64,000 nucleotides of DNA from Saccopteryx bilineata (Eukaryota > Chordata > Mammalia > Chiroptera > Emballonuridae), in the NCBI RefSeq assembly GCF_036850765.1, contig NC_089491.1, forward strand, positions 189,641,520-189,705,519, given 5' to 3'. Made by a program: the position numbers and the translations under genes. The notes under the pieces were generated by a model, which saw nothing but the letters and a program-made list of their open reading frames with translations, did not search any database and was not told the DNA's origin. Shown here in pieces: positions 43,871 to 55,389 of the stretch (within the stretch, counting starts at the first letter, position 1; each line of letters starts with the position of its first letter).

Positions 43871-46296
43871 CTGAGGGTGGTTTTGTTGATAGTATTAATG
43901 AGATTTAATAAAGAATAAAAAGTTAAAAAAATAAAAAAATAACAAATCGAAAAGAGTTGTTTTTTTAAAAAAAAATTAATAATGAAATAAAGAAAAATAA
44001 AATAAAATAAAAATTTTTAAAAAAAGAAAATTATTCCCCCCCTCTTTTTTTCCTCTCCTCTCCTCTCCCCTCTTTCTTGAGAAAATCTTGTGGTGGACTG
44101 TGAGTTATAACAAACAATGCCTGTGATGGAGGGCCTGAATTGGGGAAAAGTAATAAAGGGGCAAAAAAGAGAGAAAAAAAAAAAAAAAAAAGAAAAAAGA
44201 AAAAAAAAAAAAAGAGCGTATGGACCCACAAAAAGCAAATAAGGAAAAAATTTGGGTCAAGAATAAAATGATTTGCTTTTAGGTGTTGGTTTTCTAAGAG
44301 TTATGATGAGAGGAATAAGAGGAAAATGGAAAAATGGGGGGACAAATTAAAAACTTACTATTGTATTTAGTGGAACAAGAACTAGATATTATGGAGAGCC
44401 AGGGATGGGAGCACTGCCAGTGAGTTAAAAAGGTGAAGTAAAAACCCCCCAAAATGCCACAAACATAGGTTTGAGTCCCAGATAAGATAATTTGTTTGTT
44501 ATTGAGGTTTGAATGAGAGGAGATGTAAAGGAGAAAGGAAGAAACTAATATAGAAGGAGAAAAGAAAGAGAGAGAGAGAAAAAAAGAGGGAACCACTAAA
44601 AGAAGAAAAAAGAAAGGAGAGAGAGAGTTAAGGGTTTTGGAGTGCAACCCTCATAGAGAGAAAGGAAGAGAAGAGAAATGATAATGGGAGATGTAACACT
44701 TATGGGTAGTGTAGTTCAAGGAGAGGAGAGAGTAAGACCGGTAGAGAGTTAATCGGCCAAATTGGAGGAGGAAAAAAAGGTCTCAAGAATGAAGATAAGA
44801 GAAACAAACGAACAAATATAATAAAATGGGATAGGTTATAAAGTCTGCAGATTATTCTTGATTTTGAAAGGTTATCTTCTTGCTTTTTCTTTTCTCTCCC
44901 TCTTCCTGGTCGGTGACTCTGTACCCCGGGTTCTGCCCCTTTGGCACGCTCAGGTAGAGGTTTGCAGTTGATAAGTCTCTATGGCAATGTCATGTATTGT
45001 GCTTTATTCTCGTTGGGAGTCAAGGCTCATTAGCATTTATAGGCTCCGATAGTGAGAGAGTCCGTGTTCCTGGAGCCTTTCTCCTAGTCTTTCCTTCCTC
45101 AATTAGTAGCCTGATAGTCCAGGTATGGGGTTGCTGCTGCCTCTGCCTGGATAGTAAGAGGCTCAAATTGCTGGCAACTCCCCACTCTATTTCCACTCAG
45201 CACAGGGCTCTGGGTAAGGCTCAGTCAGTCAGAGCTGCTAGCATAATCAGGCGGGCTTTCCGCTCACTCGAAGACCTCTGGCTCTGCCACTCTATCCGGT
45301 AACACAAGCGGGCGCCCACTTCTGGGGGGCGCTTGGAGGAAACTCTCACTCACTGTCTGCAACCAGGATATCCGGCCAGCAGTCTCACGCTCTGAGTGAA
45401 ACCCCCAACCGCAGGGAAAAGTTGCAGCGTTGGAATTGAGTCTCGCTCCGTCCCCGTGTGCGGCTTTTGCAAGGCGCTGGGGCGGCCTGAGATTCCGCTT
45501 TGGCCCACACAAAGGCCCCTGACTCTGCCCCTCTCTGCGATAACACGGGCGCGCACTGCCGAGGCACTCGGAGGAATCGCTCACTCCTTATCTGCGCGCG
45601 CAAACCAGGATATGAGGCTGGCCGCGGTTCCCTCTGAGTGAAACAGCCTCCAGCACGGAAAATCTCCACCGTTGGGATTAGTTCTCACTCCCTCCCGTGC
45701 GTGGCTTTCCCAGGGCGCTGGGGCTGCCCAGAGACTCTGCCCTCAGCCCACAGAAAGGCCTCTGACCCTGCCTCTCTGTGGGGCAACACGGGCACCCACT
45801 TCCGCGGCTTAGGAAGAAATCTCTCTTCCACTAACTGCGCACCGACCAGGAGACCGGGTAAAATGGCCGCTCCGCTTGTCTTTCTTTGTTTGGGTTTGGC
45901 GCGAGTGTTAGCTTGTATTGCCCGGGTTGCCACAGGATCAGATTTTCCTCGGCTTGGATCTCTGAGCCACAGCCTGGTTCGGCTGTTTTTGCTGCGGCGG
46001 CCTGGATCTATTCACCCCCTTTGCCCGCCTCAGTTTCTATATTCACAGTTACCAGAGAAAGCCGCCCTGTTTAGGTTAGTGAGGAAGGCGGAGCATTTCT
46101 TACTCCCTATTTCCTTCGGGGTTTGGTTATATATTTAGCCAATTTTTCACTCAATCATACCTTTGGGTGTATTGCGAAGAATCTGGAAGCTCCAAGTATA
46201 GGTTTTTCTGTTTCTGGTTGAAGATCTTGTTGAGTTTTGGGGGAGATTTATCGGTATCGCTTCCTACTCCGCCATTACTCTGACGTCATCTCTCCT
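43871..46296 (-). promoter_or_regulatory. L1 5'UTR / internal promoter region
   Basis: 43871 to about 44900 is A-rich low-complexity DNA with long A and GA runs. 44900-46296 is GC/CpG-rich with tandem monomers (see 45245-45860). The far end reads GATGACGTCAGAGTAATGGCGGAG on the - strand (a CRE-like TGACGTCA followed by a YY1-like ATGGCGG). I infer an RNA polymerase II internal promoter. Confidence 0.7.
45245..45860 (-). repeat. Tandem ~240-bp monomers in L1 5'UTR
   Basis: Three units. The matched words 'aagacctctggctctgcc' (45271), 'aaaggcccctgactctgcc' (45511) and 'aaaggcctctgaccctgcc' (45754) lie 240 and 243 bases apart, and each is followed by 'aacac(a/g)(a/g)gc..gc..cact' and a 'aggatat' or 'aggagac' block. 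The right-hand unit is at the 5' end. Monomeric L1 promoters are best known from mouse. Confidence 0.8.
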
Positions 46297-46305
46297 CCTA
46301 CTTTT
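46297..46305 (+). repeat. Right 9-bp TSD of the near-intact L1
   Basis: cctactttt, matching 38463-38471. The old L1 text then resumes. Confidence 0.65.
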
Positions 46306-46430
46306 AATTCTATGGGGTATATATTCAAAAGTGGAACTGTGGGATCGTATGGTAGTTTTATTTTTAAATTTTTGAGAAACTGCCATACTGTTTTCCATGG
46401 TGGCTGCACCATAGTAGACACTTTTATTTT
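46306..46430 (-). mobile_element. Ancient L1, continuation
   Basis: Old L1 ORF2/3' text ('ggggtatatattcaaaagtggaactgtgggatc', 'ccatggtggctgcacca') continuing 37965-38462. Confidence 0.7.
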
Positions 46431-46467
46431 ATTTTATTACATTTGTTTCTTTAAAAAAAATTTTATT

Positions 46468-46818
46468 CAGCCCTGAATGGTTGGCTCAGTGGTAGAGCAT
46501 TGGCCCAGCATATGTATGTCCTGGGTTCAATTCCCAGTCAGGGCACACAGAAAAAGCAACCACCTGTTTCTTTACCCCTCCCCCTCTCACTTCTCCTCCC
46601 CTTCTGTAGTGATAGCTCAGTTGGAGCAAGTTGGCTCCAGGCGCTGAGGATCGCTCCATGGCCTCACCTCAGGTGCTAAAATAGCTCAGTATCCAAGCAA
46701 CAGAGCAATGGCCCCAGATGGGCAGAGCATCACCCCATAGGGGGCTTGCCAGGTGGATCCTGGTCAGGGTGCATCCAGGAATCTGTCTCTCTGCCTCCCT
46801 GCTTCTCATTTTAAAAAA
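46468..46818 (+). mobile_element. Long tRNA-headed SINE
   Basis: Forward SINE beginning 'gccctgaatggttggctcag', with a body repeating the layout of 3203-3608 and a short A-rich tail. Confidence 0.85.
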
Positions 46819-46839
46819 TTATTCATTTAAAAATTTTTA

Positions 46840-47030
46840 GGCCTGACCTGTGGTGGCGCCGTGGATAAAGCATCGACCTGGACTGCTGAGGTCACCAGTT
46901 CGAAACCCTGGGCTTGCCCGGTCAAGGCACATATGGGAGTTGATGCTTTCTGTTCCTCCCCAACTTCTCTCTCTCTCTCCCCCCTCTCTCCTCTAAAATG
47001 AATGAATGAATAAATAAATAAAAAATTTAA
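46840..47030 (+). mobile_element. Short Rhin-type SINE
   Basis: Forward SINE 'gcctgacctgtggtggcgccgtgg', CT-rich body, (AATG)/(AAAT) tail. Confidence 0.9.
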
Positions 47031-47163
47031 ATTTATTCTTGGGGGGAGGAAGAGAGAGAGAGGAACATCAATGGGCTCCTGTATGTGCCCTGGTGGGGGA
47101 TTGAGCCAGCAACTTCTGTGCTTCTGGATGATGCTCTAACCAACCAAGCCATCTGTCCAGGGT
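47031..47163 (-). mobile_element. Ves-like older bat SINE
   Basis: Reverse SINE with a different body: 'atgtgccctggtgggggattgagccagcaacttctg' and head 'accaaccaagccatctgtccaggg'. Similar to 57905-58072, 59336-59506 and 61742-61905. An older Ves-type family in my judgement. Confidence 0.7.
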
Positions 47164-47275
47164 TGCTGCTGCTTCTTCTTCTTTTTCTTTTTCTTCTTCT
47201 TTAATTTATTGTGTTGACATGGTTTTAAGTGTCCCACTCAACATAACACACTCTACATACCACACTAGACACTTT
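47164..47275 (-). mobile_element. (CTT)n tract and old L1 3' end
   Basis: A CTT-rich microsatellite (47164-47192) precedes a short L1 3'-end text ('attgtgttgacatggttttaagtg') to about 47275. Confidence 0.5.
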
Positions 47276-47569
47276 TAAAGTTTCTGTCATGCCCTGGGAC
47301 AGACTGCAGCCAAGGAAAAGAATTCTGTATCCAAGAATGAACACTGTCAATTATTATGCTTTATCAGAAAAGTATTAAAAACATGGAATTCCTAGAATTT
47401 GGAGATACATTATAAACCGGTTAATTCCCTTCATTTGTAGGTAAATAAAATGGAACTCAGAAAAACAAATGGCTGTTTAGGTCAATGACTTGTGAAGGTC
47501 AAAGGGCTAGTTAACTGGGAAGTCAGAACAGCATCCAGGGCCTTCCAACCTTCAATTTACTGCAAATAA
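47276..47569. other. No feature recognised
   Basis: Single-copy-looking sequence less than 1.4 kb upstream of the FLT3 start. It may be regulatory, but nothing specific is seen. Confidence 0.4.
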
Positions 47570-47827
47570 AATAAAATTTTCCCCCAGAGAGAGAGAGAGG
47601 GGAGAGAGATTAGAAGCATCAACTCCTAGTTGCCAGCACTTTATTGTTCACTGATTGCTTCTCATGCATGCCCTGTTCAAGGGGCTCCAGCCAGCCACCA
47701 TAGGCTCATGTCGATAATCCCATGCTCAAACCGATCACCCCACACTCAAGCTGGTGATCCTGCACTCAAGCCCCAGACCCCCCAGGTTTCCAACCAGGTT
47801 TCCAACCTGACCACCACTGGTCAGGCA
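47570..47827 (-). mobile_element. Rhin-type SINE (long form)
   Basis: Reverse SINE of the type at 417-760, with the head ending 'accaccactggtcaggc' near 47827. It is the TE insertion nearest to the FLT3 promoter. Confidence 0.85.
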
Positions 47828-48179
47828 GCAAGTAAAATAAATTTCAACTGGAAATATTATGCAATGAAGAACAAGAATTATGGAGTGGAGAAGTCATAAC
47901 ATCCTCTGGGATGCAAGGTTGTGTTTTGCTTTTGTTTCCCTAACTAGTTCTCAGCTTTCCGAATTTCCTGGGTTGACATTGAAAGCGAGCCTGTTTTTCT
48001 TGCTGCCACTAGCAGACTGGGTTCTGGGCATCCTAGAAGATGGAGCGGAAGACAAAGCCCAGTGATCAGTCAGGATCCACCGAGCATGGACCGCGACCCT
48101 CTGCTGGCCTGTGCACTTGTCATGGCTGCAGGTGTAGCGCAGCTATAGATCCCATTCTGGGGCCTCAACAACCCCCTAC

Positions 48180-49120
48180 CCCAGACGCAAGGAGGGCGCT
48201 TTCTGGCTCTCTAATGAACACACACTCCGAGAACCAAAAGAGGTGTTCAGGCACGCCCTAGATGGAACAAGGCAGCTCTTGCCGTGCTTCCTCCTCAGCC
48301 AGAGCCCCGAGCTTGTGCGACTGGCCCGCCGTGGAGCGCAGGCTGCGAACACCGGGGGCACGTGGGTTCCGCCGCTGCGCTGCGCCAGGCACCCGCTCCC
48401 CGCTGGGCCCAACCTCTGCGTGCCCGCCTTGGCCCCTGCCCGTGCGGAGAGAGATCCTCCCCCCTTCCACTTTGCACCAGTCCAAGGGAATTTGCGGTCG
48501 GTGACGCGCATCCTTAAGCGAGCCACCTGCAGCGCGGGGCGCGCGCTCTGGGCAGCATCGCAGGGCTGGGCCGGCGCGGCCAGGGGACCCCGGGTTCCGG
48601 AGGCCATGCCGGCGTTGGCGCGCCTCGGCGGCCGGCTGCCGCTGCTCGGTAAGGCCCCCGCAGTCCCCGGCGCGGTCTCAACCCCCAGCCCGCAGAGTAG
48701 CTGGCGCGCGCCTCCAGGTCCCTGGCGCCGGGGGCCTCTCCGCGCTTTCCCTAGCTCCCGCGCCCCTCCCCTCTGTTGCGCCCTCCGGACCCAGACTCGG
48801 ACTCGCCCCGCAGTGGGCCGCTGACCCGGCCCTGCTCACCCTACGTCTTCTGCCTCATCTGCAAAGTTGCTCCCAGCTCGGGCCGTGTCCCGGCTGGCGG
48901 CCGGATTCCGCGGTTGGCCCACCGAGGCTCTGCCTCGGCCGGGGCCACCCCGCCGTCCGCCACCCGCCACCGGCCGCCTGCTCGACCCGAGCGCTCTGGG
49001 GCTGTGCCCTCCACCTGCGTCGGCCGCCCCGCGGGTGTGGCTCCAGACCTTGCCGAACCGACCCTGGATACTGTTGGCTTCTGGGTGGCGTCTTTCTCTC
49101 TTTGGGGGTTTTAACGTATG
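48180..49120 (+). promoter_or_regulatory. FLT3: FLT3 CpG-island promoter
   Basis: About 0.9 kb of high-GC DNA dense in CpG, centred on FLT3 exon 1 and otherwise unlike the AT-rich surroundings. There is no TATA box at a sensible distance before the ATG, as in many CpG-island promoters. The transcription start was not placed. I expect it within about 100 bases upstream of 48606. No repeats lie inside the island. Confidence 0.8.
48606..48648 (+). CDS. FLT3: FLT3 receptor tyrosine kinase, coding exon 1
   Basis: FLT3 is the receptor for FLT3 ligand, a class III receptor tyrosine kinase (KIT/PDGFR/CSF1R group) on haematopoietic progenitors and dendritic-cell precursors. This exon holds ATG and 43 coding bases, giving MPALARLGGRLPLL plus one base of a Val codon, the first part of the signal peptide. 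A G lies at -3. The exon ends ...CTGCTCG before gtaagg, a good donor, leaving phase 1. Joining to exon 2 gives a Val, as in FLT3. The human N-terminus as I remember it is nearly the same, with changes at residues 7 and 10. The start choice rests on that match and on the CpG island. The exon is short, so it is convincing only with exon 2. Confidence 0.9.
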
Positions 49121-49984
49121 AAGTGAACTCTGATTGACAAATGCGTCCGCATTCTCCCCCAAAGCGAGTCATTCTGAATGACCCCCACCCTGCCGAGTTT
49201 AGGTTGGATTAACGAATAAATTACTTTGGGAATATTATGCAAGCAGGATTTACATATTAAAACACTAGCGGCCCCTTCGTTCTTTACTCAATTTTTTATG
49301 TTGGCATTAAACCCCAAGGGAATTTTCAAGGACTTAGCTGATAGTTCCCAAATAATCTGCTGGGTAGCATAGTTGCCACTGGGGGGGGGGGGGGAGGCCC
49401 CTTTCGATGCACTCCATCTGTCTGGAAAGATGAGAGGGTGGACTCGAGTTTCGGGGAAAGGAGACAGAGTTCTGGGAGTCCGGGAGGCTCAGTTCTCTGT
49501 CCTCGGTTTGCAGTCTTGGAACCTGCACTCACTACTCCCGAATTCTAGGATTCTAACATGAAGTTTCTATGGTATATATAGACATGTAAACATTATGTCC
49601 AGTAGTTTTTGTTACAAATCATTCAGAATTACAGAGTAAGAAATGTGACATAAGGGGGGAAGCTGGGGAAAAAAAGACATTTGCATTTCTTAAATATTTT
49701 CACTAGTTGGTAAATATGTATGCTTCAAATGTATAGTCCAATATGTTTTTCAGTCTATGACTACAAAGTTAGCTTTCTGTTAAGTATGACACTAGTGAGT
49801 TTTTCAGTGGCATATAAAGACTTTCAGAAACTATAAAGATGAATATTTGCAACTATATTTAAGCTGTATTGAGTTCTTTATTTAGGAAAGAACCCCAAAA
49901 TTTCTACATCTCTCTGCAGATTTTTGTAAATAAGGTATATGATTTGCCTACAGCAAATATGCACAGTCATAACAGTATAACTCC

Positions 49985-50600
49985 ATTAGTTTTTAGATAT
50001 GTATGTGTCCACAAAACCATTATTGGATCAAGATATAAAACAATTCCAACTCAGCCTTGTCTCAGTCACTACTCTGCAAAGGTAGCTATTGTTTTGACTT
50101 CTAATATCATAAGTTCACTTGTTTTTGAACTTCATATAAGAAGTTCAAAATGGTACAGACCATTGTCATGTACTCTTTTATGTCCAGCCTCTGCACTCAA
50201 CACTGTGATTATGTGATTCAACCTTGTTCTCAGTAGCAGTGGTCATTTAAAAAAATTTCTGAGTGCTATTCCTTTGTATAGATATATGTATGGTTTGTTG
50301 GTACATTCTATTGTTGAAAAACATTTAAGTTGTTTTCAATTTTGTTTAATATGAATAATAGTGCTGTGAACATTTTTTTGCATGTTTTTGGTGTATATAA
50401 CACACATTTCCCCTAAGAGGGATGATACCCACAAATAGAATTCCTAGATTATAGGGAAAGGCATATATTCAGTTTTGCTAGATACTGCCAACAGTCTTCC
50501 ATAGTAGCCATACCAATATACATTCCTTCTAGCAGCATATGGGAGTTCCAGTTCCTCAGGTCTTTGCCAACACTCAGTATAAGTGAAGCTGAAAAGTGAG
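49985..50600 (-). mobile_element. Ancient L1 in FLT3 intron 1
   Basis: Reverse L1 ORF2/3' text: 'aatagtgctgtgaacatttttttgc', 'agaattcctagattataggg', 'actgccaacagtcttccatag'. Highly diverged. Confidence 0.65.
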
Positions 50601-53600
50601 GGCTTTAAAATATTTAAAAGCTTTAAATTCTTTGGATTATAAAATGCAATCCCCATTTCTCTTATGTTGTAAACTCTATCTTTTATGAATAATGATGACT
50701 TTTTCTAAGTAGTGTATACAGAGTGGAACTGTACTGGCCAAGGCCTTAACTATATTGTGTGCTGATACTGGGTTAAAGAGAGAAATAGTATTTTAATAAT
50801 TATGACACGACTTCTCTCACTAGTGTCAGAAAATTCCTATTCAGAGCCTTGAATTACACATTTTCATTGACATCCTTTGTCCTAGTTGCTTAGCTATCTT
50901 TATTTGCCTTCTTGTAAGCTGCCAGTCTAAGAGAGGTTTGATTCAGGAGGAGGTAGAGGGCAGAGATAGTAGGCAAAGATCAATTTGGATTGGATCAGAT
51001 ACCAGATCTGGTAACCTGATATTAAGGTCCCTTCAATTCTAGTTTGAATTGTCATCATACAAGTTTAGATGGCTATTTGTTTCTCCCAAGGTACAGCACA
51101 TCTGTCTAATAGTAAATGATCCTGTTAAGCTTAATTATGAACCACTTGCCTTCCATTTGAGAATGAGTCTACTTTTTATAACTAGAAAGACACTCTCGGT
51201 AACTCTTAGGTATCAGTGAAGATTTTGTTGTTCTTGAATTCTCCTGTTGTTTAACTGAAAAACAGCCAGGTGATAAGATAGTAAACATGAAGGAGGACCA
51301 CTTTCTTATATTTCAGGGAAGACTTCAGATAAGAAAGGTGAGGAGGAAGCAAGCTTGGGAACGAAATTTTCTCTCTGACATGACAAGTTTTTACTGAACA
51401 CTTATTTCTGTGCTAGGTAGAAATAGTACAGAGATGAAGGGGATAGGGATGGGGGAACTTACATAGAGATAATAAGTTCCATTCCATTTAAGTAAATGCA
51501 TGGACATTACCTTTCTATAGAAAAAGCATTTGAGCCCAAAGCTTGTTTTTAGTTGGTTCAAACTTCCAACACAGTGATATTCATTTATGGATATCACTCA
51601 ATATCCATAAATGAAAAATACTGTGTTTCAGCAAGGGAAGCTTCAGCCAGGTCAGAACAGGAACCTGGGTTTTTTGCCCCCTGAAACTACATAAACATAC
51701 CCTGTTGCAGTGGAGACTGTATTGACTGGTTGTGGGAAAGAAACTGCTCTTCCATTTCTGATTAAACAAATGGAGTGTTCCAGAGTTAAGTCTGACCATC
51801 TTTTAGATTTTGGGAAGGAGTTTCTGAATGGTTCTTTGAAAAAATTTGTTGACTATGTTTTACTTTCAGAGAAGCATTTCTGCTCACTCGAGAAGCCCAT
51901 GGAATGGATCAGCCTTATTGCTTTCTGCATAGCTCTTCTTGTTCCTCTTATCTTGTCGTTCTCTAATGAAACTCAGAAAGCGTGTGACAAAAGCTCATAG
52001 ATTCAGTGTTGAAGATGTACAATTTTGCTGACTCCTGAAATACCCACTAGATGTTGCTTTAACCTTTGGGCCAAGATTCTGATTTGACAGAAAGCGAACA
52101 ATCTCAAAAATAGTGTATTTTATAATTTTTCTTAATGTTGAAAGGAACTGTGCAGAGAATAAGAGAAGAGTAAGGACTTCGGGAAGAGAAATTGAGGGTT
52201 TAAAATTTGCTTCACCTACTTTATAATTTGCTTACGTTGGTCTTGCTCTATCCTTCAGTCACTCTAAAACAGCAAACCATAGTAGGTGGTTTGTTGGAGT
52301 AGATAGAGTTCTTGGTTTTCATCAAGTGACTTCGTGATCTTAAGAATTTCACCCTGACTTCCAAAGACGCTTTCACCACTTCTCAGTTAGGTAGTCACAA
52401 TGTGTAGCTGAAGGTCTTTCCTTTTTTTGAGGGGTCTCTCTGAGCTTTACACATAGGTGATTTCAGTGCTGGTGGTTGATACCTTGTATAGCTATGTTAT
52501 TACTGTTCCTCATGGAATGAAATGAAAACTTTGGTCATTGATTTTAATCATGTAATTCTGTTCTATGGGTACCAACACATGTGGAGGAAATTTAAAAATA
52601 ACATAAAGTACACACACACAGTGTTCTTTTGTGGCTAGAGGAATTGCATAAGACCCCAAAAGAGGAACTATTGTTATTTTTTAGGTTAAACAGTAAAATA
52701 TATATATTTACTGCTGTCATTATTAGTCAATTGGTAGCCAAGAATCCGCCATAAAACTATTCATAGTCTCTAATAAAACAGGATGTTGTTATTATTTCTT
52801 AAAACTATTGTATTTTGTTTATAAGAAACCCACTAAATTCAGTCTTCAGATGCTTTGCCATTTTTCAGATTTTCCTAATGTGAGGGATTCTGGGTTTGGA
52901 GAAACACAGGTAGGACCACCACGTGGGAACGTGCTCTGTCCTCTGGCAGGGGGTGTCTCTGCACACAGGCTCCTTGTTTGTACAAAGGAGAAAGCAGCAC
53001 CTTAGAACTTCAAAGCAGATACTTGTGAGGTATGGCTGTGTTCCTTGTCAAGCAGGTGCTTTGCAGAAAGAGAAATGTACAAAGTCTGGAAAAATCATTA
53101 GGATTTAGAGTTACTAGATTTTTCTCCTTCACTTCTTAGATACTTTTTGAGCACTGACTATGTCCAAGATTTGTGTTAAGTGCCACATGCGACTGGTTCT
53201 GTCCCTCCAAAAACCCACAGCCTAATGGGGGTGTCGACAGGAAAGGGTCAGGAATGTAAAAGGAAAATGGCTGTGCAATTGTAAATATAAGCAGAGAGGT
53301 GACCCAGACTGGGAAAATAAGGCAAAGTTTCCAAGAGGAGGTGGTGACACTAGAGCCAGCACAGTTGACAGGGAAAAGAGAGGATAAGGACATTGCAGGC
53401 AAATAGGATAGCAAAGAAAACAATACAAAGTTGAGAAAGAAACATGGAATAGATGGAAAACTAATTTTTTTCTGGTTGCTGAGACAGGATGTATAAAGGC
53501 TGCAGGAATAGAGTGACTATCATTTACAAAGTTGTAACTCAGGAAGTTGTCTGAAGACTGTTCAGTGGTTAGCTTTGTAAAGAAATCAGGTTGCTGGAGG

Positions 53601-53629
53601 CTCAATGTGTCATGTGTCAGTGTGTTGTA

Positions 53630-54425
53630 GTGATGTGATAAGGGACTTGAACTTTGTCATGTAGACCAAGAGTCTTTGGGTAGAGTTTAGAAGTCCATCG
53701 TATCCGTTAGGGTATGTGTGTGTGGGGGGGTGGGTGGGTGTGTGCGCGCGCGCGCACGCACCTGTGCATACATGGTATTTTTTTGAAAAAAGGGTTGATT
53801 GTTTTCATCAGATTTTCAAAGAGGTCTGTGACTCAAGAAGTGGTAAGAACCATTGCTGTAGGTTGTGGAGGGGTTTTAAACAGAGCAGTGACACTCTGTG
53901 ATTATATTTAGAAAGACAACTCTGGTGTCTGTATTGAAGCTGGATGTGAAGCAGATGTGACCATGTCAAGGAAGCCAATTGGGAAGTTGTTGGCAGTAGT
54001 CCAGGCTAGAGATGATGAGGACTGAATTAGGGCCATAGTAACAGCAAGGGAAGACAATACATAGAATTGGGAATCAAGAGGTTAAAACATCAAGGCTTGA
54101 CAACTGGTTTAAGGTGATGGGAAGTAAGGGAGATGGAGGAGTCATAATGACTTCTCCCGTTTGTGGCTTTGGTGACAGTGGATGTGTTGCCACTAACTGA
54201 GCGAAAGCAAAGATGGGGGAGGGAGTAGGTTTAAGAAGGAATAAATCAAGTTCAATCTGAATTTAAGGTTCCTGAGGGCCACTCAGATATGTAACTATAT
54301 ACACAGGAGGTATGAATTAGGAACTCATGAGCAAGTAGACAGTAGTTAAAATCATGTCAATATCCGGAGCATGAGAGAAGAGGATGAAACCAGGACTACC
54401 AAGTTCTAAGGCAACACACACGTCT
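53630..54425. repeat. Probable ancient mammalian repeat
   Basis: Text such as 'gtagtccaggctagagatgatgagg' and 'agtcataatgacttctcccgtttgtggc' recalls a widespread old mammalian repeat whose name I cannot give with confidence. It is strongly diverged and has no gene. Confidence 0.45.
53715..53762 (+). repeat. Alternating GT/GC tract
   Basis: (GT)n followed by (GGGT)n and then (CG)n: tgtgtgcgcgcgcgcgcacgcac at the right end. Alternating purine-pyrimidine DNA of this kind can adopt Z form. Confidence 0.85.
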
Positions 54426-54429
54426 CCTT

Positions 54430-55178
54430 CTCTCTGTGCATGTCACTGCTAACACTGAACACTTCTGCTACTCTGGTCACCAATGTATTGAGGAGCCATT
54501 TCCCCACACCAGGCAATTCTGTAACACCAGCTGAGTGTCCTATGATTTAACTCAATTCAAACACTATCCAACTGGAGATAGTGTCAGATCCCACAGGTTA
54601 TAGGTACAAGGACCCCATCCACTTCAGATGCCAGTCACAAGTCCAGGTGTCCCTGGGCTCCTGACGACAGGCTGTAACCAAAGGCTCCTTTGACCCACTC
54701 CTCAGGTTCGATTAACTTGCTAGAGGAGCTCGCAGAACTCAGGGAAACATTTTATTTACTAGATTAGTTGTTTATTATAAAGGATAGAACTCAGAATAGC
54801 CAGATGGAAGAGATGCATAGGACAAGGTGTGTGGGAAGGGCGCGGAACCTCTGTGCCCTCGATGAGGCAGCCACTCTCCCAGCGCCTCCACACGCTCACC
54901 AGCCCAGAGACTTTGCACATGTTTCAGTTTAAGAATTTCTATAGAGCTTCATTTGCAGCCCCCTGCTCCTTCCTTGTGGTCAGAGCGGGTGGCTGAAAGC
55001 CCTCACTTTCTAATCACTTGGTCTTTCTGGTGACCAGCCCCATATTCAGGCTATCTAGAGGCTCCACCCTGTTACCTCATTAGCATAAACTCAGTTGTGC
55101 TCAAAAGAATTTTTTTATGAATGACAAGACACTTCTACCACTCATGAAATGCCAAGAGTTTTAGGAGCTTTGTGTCAA
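54430..55178 (-). repeat. Probable ancient LTR (MaLR/ERVL-like)
   Basis: Text 'gctcgcagaactcagggaaaca', 'ttattataaaggatag' and 'cctcattagcataaactcag' is typical of an old mammalian LTR. The assignment is from memory of the style only. It lies about 1.7 kb before exon 2. Confidence 0.5.
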
Positions 55179-55179
55179 G

Positions 55180-55290
55180 TTTTATTTAAAAAATATTTTT
55201 TTAGTGACATTGGTTAATAAAATTATACAGATTTCAGGTGCACAATTCTACAGTACGTCATATAATTGCATTGTGTGTGCACCAAAATTT
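55180..55290 (-). mobile_element. Short L1 3' end
   Basis: 'tagtgacattggttaataaaattatacagatttcaggtgcacaattctac' is L1 3'UTR text in reverse. The fragment is about 100 bases. Confidence 0.7.
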
Positions 55291-55389
55291 TGAGAGCTTG
55301 AAAGTACATGAAAAATGTGGAATCATAAGGTGGGGCTGAGAAAGCTGAAAAGGGACCCCTGAAAGAACATAAATTGCCAGCATGAGCTC

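Larger units (their letters stand above)
38472..46296 (-). mobile_element. Full-length, near-intact L1
   Basis: Complete L1, about 7.8 kb: poly(A) and 3'UTR (38472-38720), ORF2 (38721-42548), a 326-base inter-ORF region, ORF1 (42875-43870) and a 2.4-kb 5'UTR (43871-46296) with tandem monomers. Both ORFs keep one frame from start to end, each with a single internal stop. A 9-bp TSD flanks it, inside an older L1. It belongs with the 3' end at 62484 and with the tail fragments of both composites, not with the composites' own L1. Confidence 0.9.

Noticed and set aside
1..48000. The upstream neighbour of FLT3 (PAN3 in human, as I remember) in the window
   Set aside because: No CpG-island promoter or exon-like sequence was found outside L1 5'UTRs. 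It is probably further left.
48243..48824. 193-codon open frame through the CpG island
   Set aside because: It is a different frame from the FLT3 exon, and GC-rich DNA has few stops. No domain was recognised.
51710..52000. 96-codon frame with a hydrophobic stretch in FLT3 intron 1
   Set aside because: It has no splice or transcript support, no recognised family and is within the range expected by chance.
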